A DNA stretch of 52,500 nt from Zopfochytrium polystomum (GCA_025765615.1 JAIVFJ010000236.1:1-52500); one strand, 5' to 3'. Shown: positions 9,091 through 19,764, counted from the first letter of the stretch. Made by a program: numbers and translations. The notes: generated by a model from the letters alone, not told the origin.

Positions 9091-12000
9091 TGTCGAGAAC
9101 GTGGCCAAGGATGTTGGAAACGGCGTCGCCAACGTCGCAAAGGACGTTGCTCACGGCGTGGCGGACGTCGCAAAGGACGTTGGCAAGGGGGTCGCCACCG
9201 CAGCGAAAACGGTTTGGTTGCAAGTAATCAGTTTTCGCTCTTCCCTTACGCTTTTTTTTTTTTGTTTCTTTCAGGTCGGAAACGGTGTGGCTGACGTAGC
9301 GAAAGATGTAAGAGCCCTTTCGACCTGGCGGATCCGGAGCGAACGCACTCAGCCTCTTTTTTCTCCCAGGCTGCCAAGGGTGTCGCCACTGCCGCCAAAG
9401 ATGTGAGTACCACTTGCGGGTTGCCCTGGTGGGATTTAGTTTAAAACCTCGTACCCTACCGAAAAAAAAGACTGCAAAGGCGTTGCAAAAGTGGCACCAA
9501 AGGTAATTTGTCAGACCCTTTTTCTGCAGTAACCGGTCCTGCATCAAGTCGTCTGAGAACTTTCGTCCTTTTCGCTTCTTCATTGCACATTTTTTCCATT
9601 CGAAATCCTAGGTGTTGAAAGTAGTTGAAAATGCCACACCAGGTGAGCGTCGGACAACACAAGAATTTGCACGTCCCCCGACATTTCTTTGAAACAAAGG
9701 AACGGCATAACCCTAAGTTTCACCTTGATACAGTTACAAGAGCCATCACGGGGGCAGTCAAGACCACCATAACAGCCGTAAAAGACATCAAGAACGGAAA
9801 GTCGATAAAAAGTAAGAACTTTGTTCAGTTATGAATACTCGTGGATACCAAACTTGACACCAGTGCCGCTTTGCTTTTATTTACTCTTACCTTAAAGCCA
9901 TCGCGAAAGACATTGGAAAGGCGCTCTGGACACGGCGAAAAAGGCCGCTCCAAACGGTAAGTTTTCTTTGTTCCGCTCACCCACAAGTTGGACGCTAACT
10001 GTTCTTTTTTTTTTTCACTGCATCAACAGAACGAGACTTGAAGGTATCGCGATCATCTGCTCAGTCTTTCCGGGTAGGCAGTTATAGTTGCTAATTTTCA
10101 CCTTGTTACGCCGCAAAATCCGCACCCTCGCTTCACACACGCAGAACCTCCAAACCATCGCAAGCCTCACGCCAGGTAACCCCCTTTGCGCCGGCCCCCC
10201 ACCCTTATCCCCACACCCGTTTTCTTAATTTTATTCGATAACCAAGTACATTGCAAACCAATAAAAACTGACGAGCGCCCTTCTTTTATAACCCTTAACC
10301 CTCTATCGTCTCAACATTATTCCAGTCGGCAAGCCCATTGCCGCGGGCCTCACGGCCGTTGAGGCCGGCATCACGGTCGCCAAGGGTATCGCCAAGGGCG
10401 AGAGTGCCGCAAGTGCGTGAGCCCCCCCGCACTCATACACCTCCCTCTCCCACTTTTTTTTTGGTTTTTGCCGTTGCTGACCTCCAACGCAACACACAGG
10501 GGTTCTCAAGGACGCCGGGAGAACAGTGGCCGAAGGCGCCGCCGGCCTGGTCGTGCCTGGAGGTAAGACCGTGGTGCGGCCTGGTTACTCTCGCCCTATT
10601 GCCAAAACCTAAACTGCTTTTCTCCCCGTCCTCGTTCACCCTCCCCACCCCCCTCCGCGCACACAAACAGGGAGCGCGCTCAAAGGCGCCATAACGGCGG
10701 CGCGCGGTGAGAGGCCGTGCAAGCCGCAAAAGGCGCCGTGCAGGCCGCAAAAGGTAACGCGTTTGTGCACCCAACTCTCTCTTCGAGCTCGCTAAACCCC
10801 GTTCTTCCCAACCCAAAAACCCCCCCGCCCCGGCCCGCCATAACGTCCCCAGAAATCAAGCAAGGGGTACAAGCCGCCAAGAGCCTCCCGAAGGCGATCA
10901 AAGAAGCGCAAGCGGCGGCCAAGCTTCCCACAAAGGGGCCGACAAAAGACCAAGTGCAGCTGGCGGTGGGGACGATCGCGAAGCGGCAGGCGCGGGAGAC
11001 GTTGAAGGAGAACGGGATCGACGTTGGGTCGGGGAAGCCGCTTGGCGCTGGCGGGGGCGGCGGCGGGAAGGGAAAGACGGGCGGAGCTGGGGCGGGGGCT
11101 GCGGGGGGCGGCGCGAAGGGGACCGGGAAGGGTGCGGCTGCTGCAACTGGGAGCGGTTCGGCGAAGGGAGGTGCGGGAGGGAAGGCTCAGGGGGCCGATG
11201 GGAAGAGTCAAGCCGGGGCCGGCAAAATCGGTGCAGGCGGAGGGGCTGGCGCCAAGCCTGGTGGTGGTGGTGCGGGCGGAGGAAAGACGACCCAAGTGGC
11301 GCGCGGCGGCGGAGTCGGTGCTGCCGGAGCCGGGGCAGGCGGCGGCAAGGGAGCGGGTGGCGGCAAGGCGACAGCAACGGGGGCGGCTCGCGGTGGCGGC
11401 CCGGCGGGTGCCGGCAAGGGCGCTGGAGCCGCCGGAGCCGGAGCCGGAGGCGGCAAGGGGGGCGGTGGCGGCAAAACGACTGCTGCAGCAGCAACAGCAC
11501 GCGGTGTCGGCGGGGCAGCCGGCGGCGGAGGGAAGCAAGCAGCGTGCGGCGGCGGCACGGCCGGAACCGGGGCTGGTAAGGGCGCGGGTGGCGGCAAGGC
11601 ACCAGCCACAACGGCGGGACGTGGCGGCGGCGGAGGTGTGACCGCAGCCGGTAAAGGTGCTGGCGGTGGCAGTGCTGGTAAGACGCAGACGGCGCGTGGC
11701 GTCGGTGGAAGCGCTGGAGGTGGCAAGGGCGGTGGCGGTGGAAAGACAGGAACGGCCGCTGGACGCGGTGCCGGCGGGACAGCTGCGGCCAAGACCGGCG
11801 GGGGCGGCGGTGCGGGAGCCGGGAGTGGAAAGGGCGGTGCGGCCGGTGCTGGCAAAGGCGCAGGAGGCGGCGGGGCCGCGCGCGGAGCAGGTGGTGCACG
11901 TGGTGCTGCCGCCAAGGCCGGCGCAGGAGGAGCAGGAAAGACGCAGACTGCGCAAGGCGGCGGCGGTGGAGGCGGCAAGGGGGGAGGTAACGGGAAGGCG

Positions 12001-12203
12001 GCTGCTGCGGCGACGGGAAGCGGAGGCGCAACGGGCGGCAAAGGCGGTGCCGGCGGGGCGCGGCGGCGGCGGCGGGGGCCGGAGGGGCTGGAATCGGAGG
12101 TGGTAAAGGAGGAAGAAGTGGCGGCAAGGCAACGGCTGCGTCGTCGGCACGCGGTAGAGGAGGCGGGGGGCACAGGGAAGGTGGGGATGCTGTGGTGAAA
12201 TAA
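9086..12203 (+). CDS. Multi-exon 11-mer helical repeat protein with Gly/Ala/Lys tail
   Basis: A gene with at least ten short exons; the start codon was not found. Exon 9086-9213 encodes 11-residue units such as VGNGVANVAKD, VAHGVADVAKD and VGKGVATAAKT. Exons 9274-9306 (VGNGVADVAKD) and 9370-9402 (AAKGVATAAKD) are each exactly 33 nt. Later exons (about 9480, 9612, 9736, 9900, 10325, 10500, 10670, 10860) carry related AVKTTITAVKD-, TAVEAGITVAKGIAK- and GVQAAKSLPKAIK-type helices. From 11040 the protein is a long low-complexity Gly/Ala/Lys tail. Eleven-residue amphipathic repeats are typical of lipid-surface or desiccation proteins (synuclein, perilipin, LEA). That role is inference. Near 12060 the reading frame slips by one base; the slipped frame keeps the Gly/Lys composition to a stop at 12201-12203. 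A second possible slip lies near 9930. Exon borders are approximate. Confidence 0.65.
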
Positions 12204-12603
12204 AACCATAACAAAATGAAAAAGTTGACAAAAAAAAATTATTGCAATCTGTCGGAATGCTGTCGGGGGCACTCTGTGTGGGACGCAGTCTGGGGTTCGG
12301 GAGTCTGTCGGAACGCTGTGGAGAGGGGACTCTGTGGGACGCTGTGCCGCTTCGACGCCCTCTGTGGGACGCAGTGAGGACATAGTTTTTTTTGCCCTCA
12401 CGTAAAAACCATAACAAAATGAAAAAAATTGACAAAAAAAAATCAATTTCCGGAATTGGCAGACTCTGTGGGAACGCTGATGCGAGGCACCCTCTGTGGG
12501 AACGCTGACGAGCGGGCGCCCTCTGTGGGACGCAGTGCGGCTTCGTTTGTACTAATCGGCTTCGTTTGTACTAATCCGCCCCCCGGACGGATATGTCTAG
12601 GCA
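12204..12603 (+). mobile_element. Unnamed dispersed element, copy 1
   Basis: The copy contains two ACCATAACAAAATGAAAAA-type blocks, each followed by TTGAC and an A-run (12206-12240 and 12406-12440). Between and after them are tandem pieces of CTCTGTGGGACGCAGTG. It ends in CCGGACGGATATGTCTAGG. The A-rich block and the GGATATGTCTAGG end recur in copies at about 14986 and 23657. The element starts directly at the stop codon of the Gly-rich gene. No coding frame or terminal inverted repeat was found. Confidence 0.75.
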
Positions 12604-12754
12604 CTATGCAAGGATGATGGATCGCCAGGCGCGCGCGACACTGCGCGCAGCTGGTGCAGCGCGCGCGACGGGGGTCGCACGAGGAGCAAGAAGGCGGCCT
12701 GCCTGGTGCAGCTCGGTCGCATTTCCATTTGGGTGAAGCACAAAGTCTCGGGAA
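12604..12754. other. Short spacer
   Basis: GC-rich sequence with no recognised feature between the dispersed element and the next candidate gene. Confidence 0.3.
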
Positions 12755-13652
12755 GTGGCCCGCATCACTCGGATCGCATGGACTCGAAAGCCGTCGCGGC
12801 GGCGGCCTCGGACAATGCGCCTTCATGCTATAAACGCAAAGAGCGGTCCGCGGAGATCGAGCCGGTTGTGCTGGGTCATCGCAAACCCGATTCGGTTGAT
12901 CCTTCTCGTCGTCAGCATCATTCTGGTCTTTATTCATACTTCTTGCTGTTCGTTTTCATTGGCGCCAGCACCTGAAACAGGCCGTTCGGGTACTCTCCTT
13001 CGTTCTTCCTGTACGCCAGCGCATTCGCTCTGGTCCAACCAAAGCCGTACACGAAGTTCTTCTCTCCCGCAAGGAGACATTCATCCGACACGTCCATTGC
13101 TGAGCTGATCCGTACGGTTTCAACCTTTTCCTCGCCGTCCCGTTCTGGTTTGCAATCAAGAAGGCGACTCTCACTGGAAGCACGTCGTTCACCGGTGCTC
13201 GGACAGCCGTACAGTTTAACGGTTCATACCAGAAAGGGGAGGATTCGGACGCTCTCTTCGTCCGGCCGAACTATCTGTACAACCACGTTAGCGTTGTTGG
13301 AGATGGTAATAAGGAGACGGACCTGTTTCAAGGACTCTTGTTTGCGTGCGGAGACTACCCCGTTTCAAACTTGACCTTCAATGCGACGTCAACGACAACA
13401 CTCACTCTGCCAGATTCGGCAACCAGGTTTGCCCTTGCATTCCAAAACATCGTTCGAAGTTTCTGACCTGCTCGCAGATTTCGCAATGTTCCTCGACTTT
13501 TGTGCAGTTTTCAGACGCAGCGCCGCCTCGCCGCCCGTCTACTTGGAGCTCGCCGCGGTGCCCGTCGACAGACTTTAACTACTGCAAGATCATGGAGCTC
13601 GGCGTGCTGTACCTGTACTCGCTGCGGCAGACTTCGTTGTAGGCCACAACTC
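12755..13652 (+). CDS. Unrecognised membrane or secreted protein, split gene
   Basis: An N-terminal frame (12755-13108) includes an anchor-like hydrophobic stretch, RLILLVVSIILVFIHT, near 12900. Another frame at about 13107-13483 encodes a compact soluble-looking segment: it contains FNLFLAVPFWFAIKK, ALFVRPNYLYNHVSVVGDG, NLTFNATSTTTLTLP with N-glycosylation sequons, and FALAFQNIV. A possible last exon after the AG at 13510 runs to a stop near 13642. The frames need at least two introns, and I could not place the donor sites with confidence. No family was recognised. It could be a decayed copy. Confidence 0.4.
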
Positions 13653-13799
13653 TCGGTGCTCACCCTATTGAAAAACTTGCGGGCTACGGCGCCATCTCTG
13701 CTTAGTTTATTTATCCGAATTATCACCCCTCACCAGTCGCACGTCAAGCAGGATTCGTTACATAGGTTGCATTAAAAATCCTCATCGTTCTCGCAGTAG
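13653..13799. other. Intergenic AT-richer spacer
   Basis: No feature seen. Confidence 0.3.
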
Positions 13800-13965
13800 A
13801 TGCAGATTCGAAAAATCAAGAGCTTTATTTCTTCGTTTTTCGTTTTCTCTTGCTCTTCAAACAGTTGGAGTAGTATTTTGCTCTATTCATTTCGAACAGA
13901 CAACTGTGCAAGGCCAGCTTTCTCCCTGCAGTGCACCATTTGGCGACGCCGCCAATGTCCCTTGC

Positions 13966-14487
13966 CTCGCTCATCTTGCAGTCGGACAAAAGTGCCCCCG
14001 CACATCCGCTGCCTCCACCCAGCTATTCCCCCACCACCACCATCACGCCTCGCGCTGCCGTTCGCTCTGCAGCTGCTTCTCCTCATCACCTCCCTATCGC
14101 GAGTCCACGCCGCACCCGCACCCAGCAACCACCACAGCCACTCCCACCGCTTTGCAAAGATTGTCGCGTTCGGCGACTCGTGGTCCGACACCAGCAACTT
14201 TTACCGCCGCGTCTCCAACGGAACGTGGCCGCCCGCACGCTACAGCAACGGGCCAGTGTGGCTGGAGACGGTCGCGCTGCCGAGGTTCTTGGATGCCGAG
14301 TTGGTTGATTTCGCTTATGTGAGTTTTGTGTTGGTGTGTGGATGGCACTGTCGTTGACGCCGATAACCAAGGGTGGTGCCTCGACCAACGGGGCGACGCT
14401 GCACGGGAACTCTGGTCCCAGCAACACCCCTTCGCCATCAGTGAACGAGCAGATTGACAATGATTTTGCGAACTACCTAAAGAACAA
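13966..14487 (+). pseudogene. GDSL-type (SGNH) hydrolase, 3'-truncated
   Basis: A hydrophobic signal-like stretch (FALQLLLLITSLSRVHA, near 14075) leads into IVAFGDSWSDTSNFY, the GDS(L/W) block I of SGNH esterases with the catalytic Ser. It is followed by WPPARYSNGPVWLETVA. The first exon ends at 14318 with donor GTGAGT. The second runs 14372-14487 and holds GGASTNGATLHGNSGPS, the usual GA(A/S)T-type block, ending at a GTAAGT donor. No later exon with the catalytic Asp-His block was found before the dispersed element at 14986. The gene therefore appears cut off after about 115 residues of the domain. The true start is uncertain; no ATG in the signal-peptide frame is close, so a small upstream exon is possible. 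A secreted lipase/esterase is the likely ancestral role. Confidence 0.7.
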
Positions 14488-14985
14488 GTAAGTGGGACTT
14501 TTTTTTGGGTCAACCTTGACCTGCAAAGGTTACTTAATAGAAACCTCTGCCAGGACCTCGACGTTAGCACCTTTCTAATGTACTTTTGACCGATCAACAC
14601 GTTTATCATACTCCTACAGCCGTCCACCACCGTCCTGGAAAAAATTTCTAAGTGAGGGCCGAAGAAAAAAAAAATAAATTCTTTGAGGCCAAGTTTACCT
14701 TGCACAGACCCAAGCCCAGGACATGAGGGCAGGACCAGTAAGCAAGCCACACGCGTAGAACATGATTTCGGCGTCGAAACGGTGGTGGATGGCCTCCTCC
14801 AAAAGATTTCCTGAGCAGAAGTCTTTTTTGGATCTGGAGTTTTCGGAAAAACCCGCAATATTCCCTACTTGCCACTAATTGACCCACAGTTTTTTTTGCA
14901 GATTCGGAATCCTCTCGCAATTCTAGCTTAGAGATGTGACACTTAGAACATTGTATCACGTCATCTTTGTGCCGGTGGGAGAGCT
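14488..14985. other. Sequence after the truncated GDSL gene
   Basis: AT-richer DNA with no recognised exon or RNA. It should hold the missing GDSL exons if the gene were intact; none was found. Confidence 0.4.
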
Positions 14986-15313
14986 CAAAGCGTGGGTGGT
15001 CACTGTGGACTTAGTTTTTTTGGCCCTGGTGGAAAACAATAACAAAATGAAAAAATTGACAAAAAAAAACAATTAGACTTGGCCTCATATTGAGTCCATA
15101 TTGAGTCCATATTGAGTCCATATGTGTGGACTCAATAGTGAATGAAAACCATAACAAAAACAATAAAATTGACAAAAAAAAAACAATTAAGGAGACACAA
15201 AATGGACTCATTAATGGACTTGATAGTGGACTTGATAGTGTGGACTTGATAGTGGCCCCACTTTCACTAAGTGGCCCCACTTTCACTAAGTAGGGCCCGG
15301 ATTGATATGTCTA
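14986..15313 (+). mobile_element. Unnamed dispersed element, copy 2
   Basis: The left end reads CAAAGCGTGGGTGGT, then TTAGTTTTTTTGGCCCTGGTGG. The AACAATAACAAAATGAAAAA block and TTGAC plus A-run occur at about 15030 and, as a variant, at about 15150. The interior holds tandem TTGAGTCCATA units, then GTGGACTTGATAGT units and two AGTGGCCCCACTTTCACTA units. The right end is GGGCCCGGATTGATATGTCTAGG. The interior repeats differ completely from those of copy 1, while the ends are conserved. Confidence 0.8.
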
Positions 15314-16928
15314 GGTTACAGTGCAGGTCATAAACTCTGAAACTCTGCCAAAACCCTGCAAGAAATAGGTGCTGGTGCTGGTGCAAGGCTCACAGCTGTT
15401 GTGCATGTTGGGTTATACTGCATGCACCAGCCAAGTTTAGGAGGATAGCAGGGTTTGGGAATGAACAGACTTGCCAAAGCAGTAGCACATCTGCAATCAA
15501 TACAAAAGGATCAAATATTATGAATTTTGCCTGAAAAAATAGAGAGACATTGCGGAACCCCCCAAAAGTTCTGTCAAGATGTGCCAAATGTGGCTCAGGA
15601 TTGGATAAAGTAACCATAAATGTTGGACTGATTGTGGTTGACTGTCACACTGAGTTTGGCACAAGGTCACTAGGTTGTAAAATTAAAGTCCACCGACTGT
15701 CTGCAAGGCTGCAACAAAGCGGCATGATAGGGGCATGCATTGGCATGGTTCACAGGGGGTGTCATATTGCAAGGGATGTAAGATTAACTGGGGAAAGAAC
15801 TGGCAGTCAACAAAAGGAAACCAGAATAATAATGTGAAACAAGAGTTCAGGAAGAAACAATCAACCCTAACTAACCAAACAGAAATGGGAAGACACAATC
15901 AACTGCAAGGAAGGCTTAAGCAAGAAAAGTAGGATGACTTGAAGTCTGTAGAAATAGGATCAAAGTAGAAGCTTGGAGGTGCCAAACGTCAGTCTGCCTT
16001 GCGTCAACTTGGTAAATGACTATTCCACCTACAGTGGAGGAATCCCATCTGCAGGACAATCTCCATCAAAAGCTCTTCCAGAGACCTGACTGTGGGCTGA
16101 AATCCAAGTGTGCGGCATTCTTTGTGTATTTGATCCAACTCCTCAAAGCTCGATTTCACAGGCCACCTCAGTGAGTCAAAGAAGACTAGTTAGCCAGCGA
16201 CCTTTGGTGCCTTGCCTGGCCCAACCCAAGCCAAGTGACTGGCTCATATTGTACAGTGGGGTGACAAATGTTTTCAGCCACTTCAAAGTTTCTTATGACA
16301 GTACAACAATCAGTTTAACCTTTATTCTGCTTTCACAAACGCCACTGTGCGATTGGCGCACCCATTCAAGTTTGGAAGTATCCATCAACCAATTTCATCT
16401 AGGGTCTGCTAACTGCAGCAGTGGGGAACCCCAAACTCCACTTCATACCAGGCACACAATTTTCCGTTCTATATCACAAGCTTTGATATCCGCAAAAAAT
16501 ATGTCCTCCGTGCAGCAAATCCAAAAGATTAATGGATTGTGATGTGCTGCAATCAGGCTATTTGCCCACCAATTTTGATGGCAAATGGTTGAGAATTGAT
16601 GAAGTTATTGCGTGGAAAAGAATTTGAGTGGTGGCTGAAAACCCTTGTCACTCCGCTGTACCAACACGATTCCTGAATCCAGTCTGTCATATATCACAGT
16701 ACCAATACTTTGACATTTAACAACAAGACACAAGTCAAACATATTGAACCCAATGAAGCCACTCTTATAATCAATGTCTTGAAAATCAGTTTGCCTCAGC
16801 CCAAAAGCCAAATTCAAGTTGAATGAAATGAAGCTTGATTGCAGGGTTACGCCTGGTTTTATTTGTGAGTGACCTTGTTACATGTTTATTACTCCTTTAT
16901 CACTCTTGCTGAGTCAGGCTAATGCTCA
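15314..16928. other. AT-richer region without recognised genes
   Basis: About 1.6 kb with only short frames, none with domain motifs or supported splice sites. Confidence 0.5.
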
Positions 16929-17037
16929 GCCGTCTTAGCTCATCTGGGAGAGCGTAAGACTGAAGTAGCCACATGGTCGTCTGTGCAGGGGCTCTCTGGC
17001 AATCTTAAGGCACCCGGTTCAATCCCGGGAGACGGCA
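16929..17037 (+). tRNA. tRNA-Phe(GAA) with intron
   Basis: Acceptor arms GCCGTCT and AGACGGC pair perfectly. The D-arm is TTAGCTCATCTGGGAGAGC. The anticodon stem is TAAGA/TCTTA with loop CTGAAGA, giving anticodon GAA. The T-arm is CCCGG TTCAATC CCGGG. A ~36-nt intron (16966-17001) sits after position 37, the standard eukaryotic site. It should be transcribed by Pol III from its internal boxes. Confidence 0.9.
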
Positions 17038-17511
17038 TGATACAGTTGTATCTGGCGCTGTAGCACTTTGGATTTTCTGCAGGGCAGACTGTGCAGCTGG
17101 TCAGGCCCAATGTGCCTTTTTTGAGCATTTCAAGCCTCTAAGCACTTTGATTGAAATTTTTAAATACTGATGTCCACAAGACTGGCAATGTTTTCTGTTC
17201 TTCCTCTCTCCACACATATGAGAGGGTTCATTTTCCTGTTGACTTGCAAGGTTTGAGCCTTTGCTCTCCTTTTTGTTACAAAGGGACTCAGCATGATTTT
17301 ATTGCACAAATTTCACAGTGGTGCCCATTCTCAAATGCTCAGCATGGTGCCATCATATGATGAACTAAACAGCACAAGCGCTTTTTCTCTCAATTGTTGC
17401 ATCATTTGATGGTGCTTGGAAAAATTCAAGAAAAATGAGTGAAAATATGCACTACCAGATTCAATATGTGCCTAAAGCACTAAATATCTCTTGGTAAGTG
17501 CTGCCAGTGGA
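17038..17511. other. Intergenic, nothing recognised
   Basis: AT-rich spacer between two tRNA genes. Confidence 0.4.
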
Positions 17512-17630
17512 GCCTGGTTAGCTCAATTGGTAGAGCGTGTGACTCTTAGTCTCCTGGCCTGTGCGTCTCGACACACTTGCCGGATCCTGCAATCACAAGG
17601 CTGTGGGTTCGAGAACCCCCACATCGGGCG
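17512..17630 (+). tRNA. tRNA-Lys(CTT) with intron
   Basis: The acceptor stem GCCTGGT/ATCGGGC pairs with two G-T wobbles. The D-arm is TAGCTCAATTGGTAGAGC. The anticodon stem TGTGA/TCACA holds loop CTCTTAA, giving anticodon CTT. A ~40-nt intron follows position 37. The T-arm contains GGTTCGAGA. A T-run about 30 bases downstream can serve as a Pol III terminator. Confidence 0.88.
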
Positions 17631-17635
17631 CTTCT

Positions 17636-17666
17636 TCTTTTTTCTTTTTTCTTTTCTACTTTTTTC

Positions 17667-17697
<31 letters not shown>

Positions 17698-17813
17698 CCT
17701 CCTCAATGCAACAGCCATCAATACAACCAGGAATGCACCATCCCTGAAGGAAAGTCGGATTCAGTTGGTAGAAATCTTGGACTTCCAGTTGACTTGGTGC
17801 AGTTTGCTCCAAG

Positions 17814-17843
<30 letters not shown>
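17636..17843. repeat. Long T-run and A-run in inverted arrangement
   Basis: A T/C-rich stretch ending in about 30 T (17669-17698) is followed ~115 bases later by about 30 A (17813-17843). The two runs could pair as a foldback, or could be the ends of a retroposed insertion next to the tRNA-Lys gene. Confidence 0.6.
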
Positions 17844-17846
<3 letters not shown>

Positions 17847-18175
17847 ATTGCCCAGGTGGAGGTCAAATGTCCAAGACTCCAGTAACTATTGGACAGTAGC
17901 CATTTTCACCTCGAAAGCTCACTCAAACAAATTGCATTGAGCTCAAAACATCTGTTCCATCCATGCCAGATCCTGGGTTATGCGCCTTGCCTCTGGACAC
18001 GTCCAAATACGCCAGGACCAGCCAGTTGAAGCAAGGAACTACTGCAGCCCCACCTCAAGGGTTTAGACCACATGATTATGTAACAGTTAGCCACTTTCCT
18101 GCTCTGGGAATGGTGTCCTTGCCGCTGGCAGCTTCAGTACCTACAATCCTTGTATTAAACACCACTTCAATTACC

Positions 18176-18251
18176 TCCCAGGCAGGCGGGGAATCGAACC
18201 CCAATCGCCACCGTGAGAGGGTGGAATCTTAACCATTAGACGACCTAGGAA
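18176..18251 (-). tRNA. tRNA-Glu(CTC)-like, possible pseudogene
   Basis: On the minus strand TCCTAGG begins the acceptor, followed by TCGTCTAATGGTTAAGA and the anticodon stem CCACC/GGTGG with loop CTCTCAC (anticodon CTC). The T-arm is GGGG TTCGATT CCCC. Between the T-arm and the pairing acceptor arm CCTGGGA there is an extra CCTG, a 4-base duplication that would break the normal geometry. Either it is a decayed copy or the acceptor pairs differently. Confidence 0.75.
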
Positions 18252-18901
18252 TGGTGCCACTAGCTCTTTCTTCATAACCGGTTCCGTAAATTGACCAATC
18301 CCTTGACTTTGCAACAGTGTGGTTGTGCAGTGGGAAAGTGTGGCAGAAAAAGAAGGTTTCCTCCTACAAACAAATAATTTTGCTACCATTTATATGTTGG
18401 TCATGTGCCATGGCAAATCAGAAAGGTTCAAGGTCCTGTGTCCTATGCACAAGAGCGCTGTTCAGGTTTTGGCCGATTGGCCACTGTGGGGATGGATGAA
18501 GTACACTACTGAAGGTGTGGTGGTGAGGTTGAAGCTGATTTCTGTCTGCCTTGTGTTTGTTGCTATACAAAACTGCTACAAGGACCAAAACTCAATCTCC
18601 CTTGCACAAGGTGTCCAATTGCCCCACAGTGTCAGGTTAAACTTCCTGTACACTACTTACGCCAACAGACCCAAACCAAATAGGTGCATCAAAAACGGCT
18701 TGCTGTGTAAGACACAAGTTTTGCCAGTGACTGGAAGATTGGCTTACAATTGTACATCCTTCCCATCCCGACACAATTTTGCCCAAAGGTTCCACATCCA
18801 CCTTCCACCAGTGAGTGGTCAAGGAGCTTGTGCCAGGCTTCCACAGCATTTGCAGGCCAAAACAACGAGCCCCTTGTGCGCCATCAAGGCTAGGTGTTAG
18901 A
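18252..18901. other. Intergenic, nothing recognised
   Basis: A frame of 193 codons crosses 18319-18900, but its composition is unremarkable and no domain, signal peptide or splice signal supports it. Confidence 0.4.
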
Positions 18902-18902
18902 G

Positions 18903-18976
18903 CGAGCGTGCCAGGGGTCGAACCTGGAATCTCTTGATTCGTAGTCAAGCGCAGGTAACCATTTTGCCACACGCCC
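18903..18976 (-). tRNA. tRNA-Arg(ACG)
   Basis: Acceptor GGGCGTG/CACGCTC, D-arm TGGCAAAATGGTTACC, anticodon stem CTTGA/TCAAG with loop CTACGAA (anticodon ACG), and T-arm CCAGG TTCGACC CCTGG. No intron. Confidence 0.92.
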
Positions 18977-19649
18977 TTGGCTTGGTATGTGCTGCTTGCT
19001 GATGTGCCACCCTTTCTCGGAGCCTTACTTTGATTGCAATCTACAGGTTTGTTAAGCAGCTGCAGATCAGAAACTATATCAGGCAATTCTCGGCAGCATC
19101 AACTACCTGGCAACACACACGCGACTGGGGATCTCGCTCCAGCAGTTTTGGTATCTCAGTGCTTTCAGCAAAGATCACAGAGAGCAGCATATGAGAATTC
19201 TCAATGTTGCTGGCTACACTGACGCTGCCCACAGCATCTACTCAGATGGAAAATCACAGCTCAGCTACAATGTTCTTTTTGGAGGACCAACTATCATCTG
19301 GACATCTGTTCAGACCAGCACTGTTATGTTGTGAGTAACCCTGAGGAAAAATGACATTTGCACCGGTCCCAGTGCTATTGACACTTCTACCTGCATGAGC
19401 ACTTGGAGGTGGTCTTGGCTGCTCTGGCCTCGAAGCCTCAAACCATTTTGCAGCAAGCTTCTGGTCCTTGAAGTCCAAATGAAACAGTCAGAGCTAGAAG
19501 GCTATCACAGCCACCCCAGCCAGCCTGCAGTGTGAAAGGGGGACCCACAGCAGCTCAGGAGAAGCATGATGCGCCTCAAAGTGTTGGGGCAAGATGAAGG
19601 TTTTGTTTCGAAAGGTTGACAAGAAACAAATAATTCCCAATTAGAAGGA
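18977..19649. other. Intergenic, nothing recognised
   Basis: No supported gene. Confidence 0.4.
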
Positions 19650-19720
19650 GCAACAGTGGTTCAGTGGTAGAATTATCGCCTGCCACGCGGTAGACCCGGG
19701 TCCGATTCCCGGCTGTTGCA
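19650..19720 (+). tRNA. tRNA-Gly(GCC)
   Basis: Acceptor GCAACAG/CTGTTGC, D-arm TGGTTCAGTGGTAGAA, anticodon loop CTGCCAC (anticodon GCC), and T-arm CCGGG TCCGATT CCCGG. No intron. Close to the usual eukaryotic consensus. Confidence 0.94.
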
Positions 19721-19764
19721 ATCATTGTGTGATTGAAAGCTAAAATGTCAACAAAGCCAATCTC

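Noticed and set aside
7878..9227. A 449-codon plus-strand frame
   Set aside because: It crosses hairpin array 2 and duplication copy B, whose coding potential is not conserved in copy A; it is better explained by GC-rich repeats.
10792..12446. Minus-strand frames of 400-550 codons opposite the Gly/Ala/Lys gene
   Set aside because: Their Pro/Ser/Arg composition is the mirror of GGC/GCC codons. The plus strand has exon signals and the 11-mer continuity.
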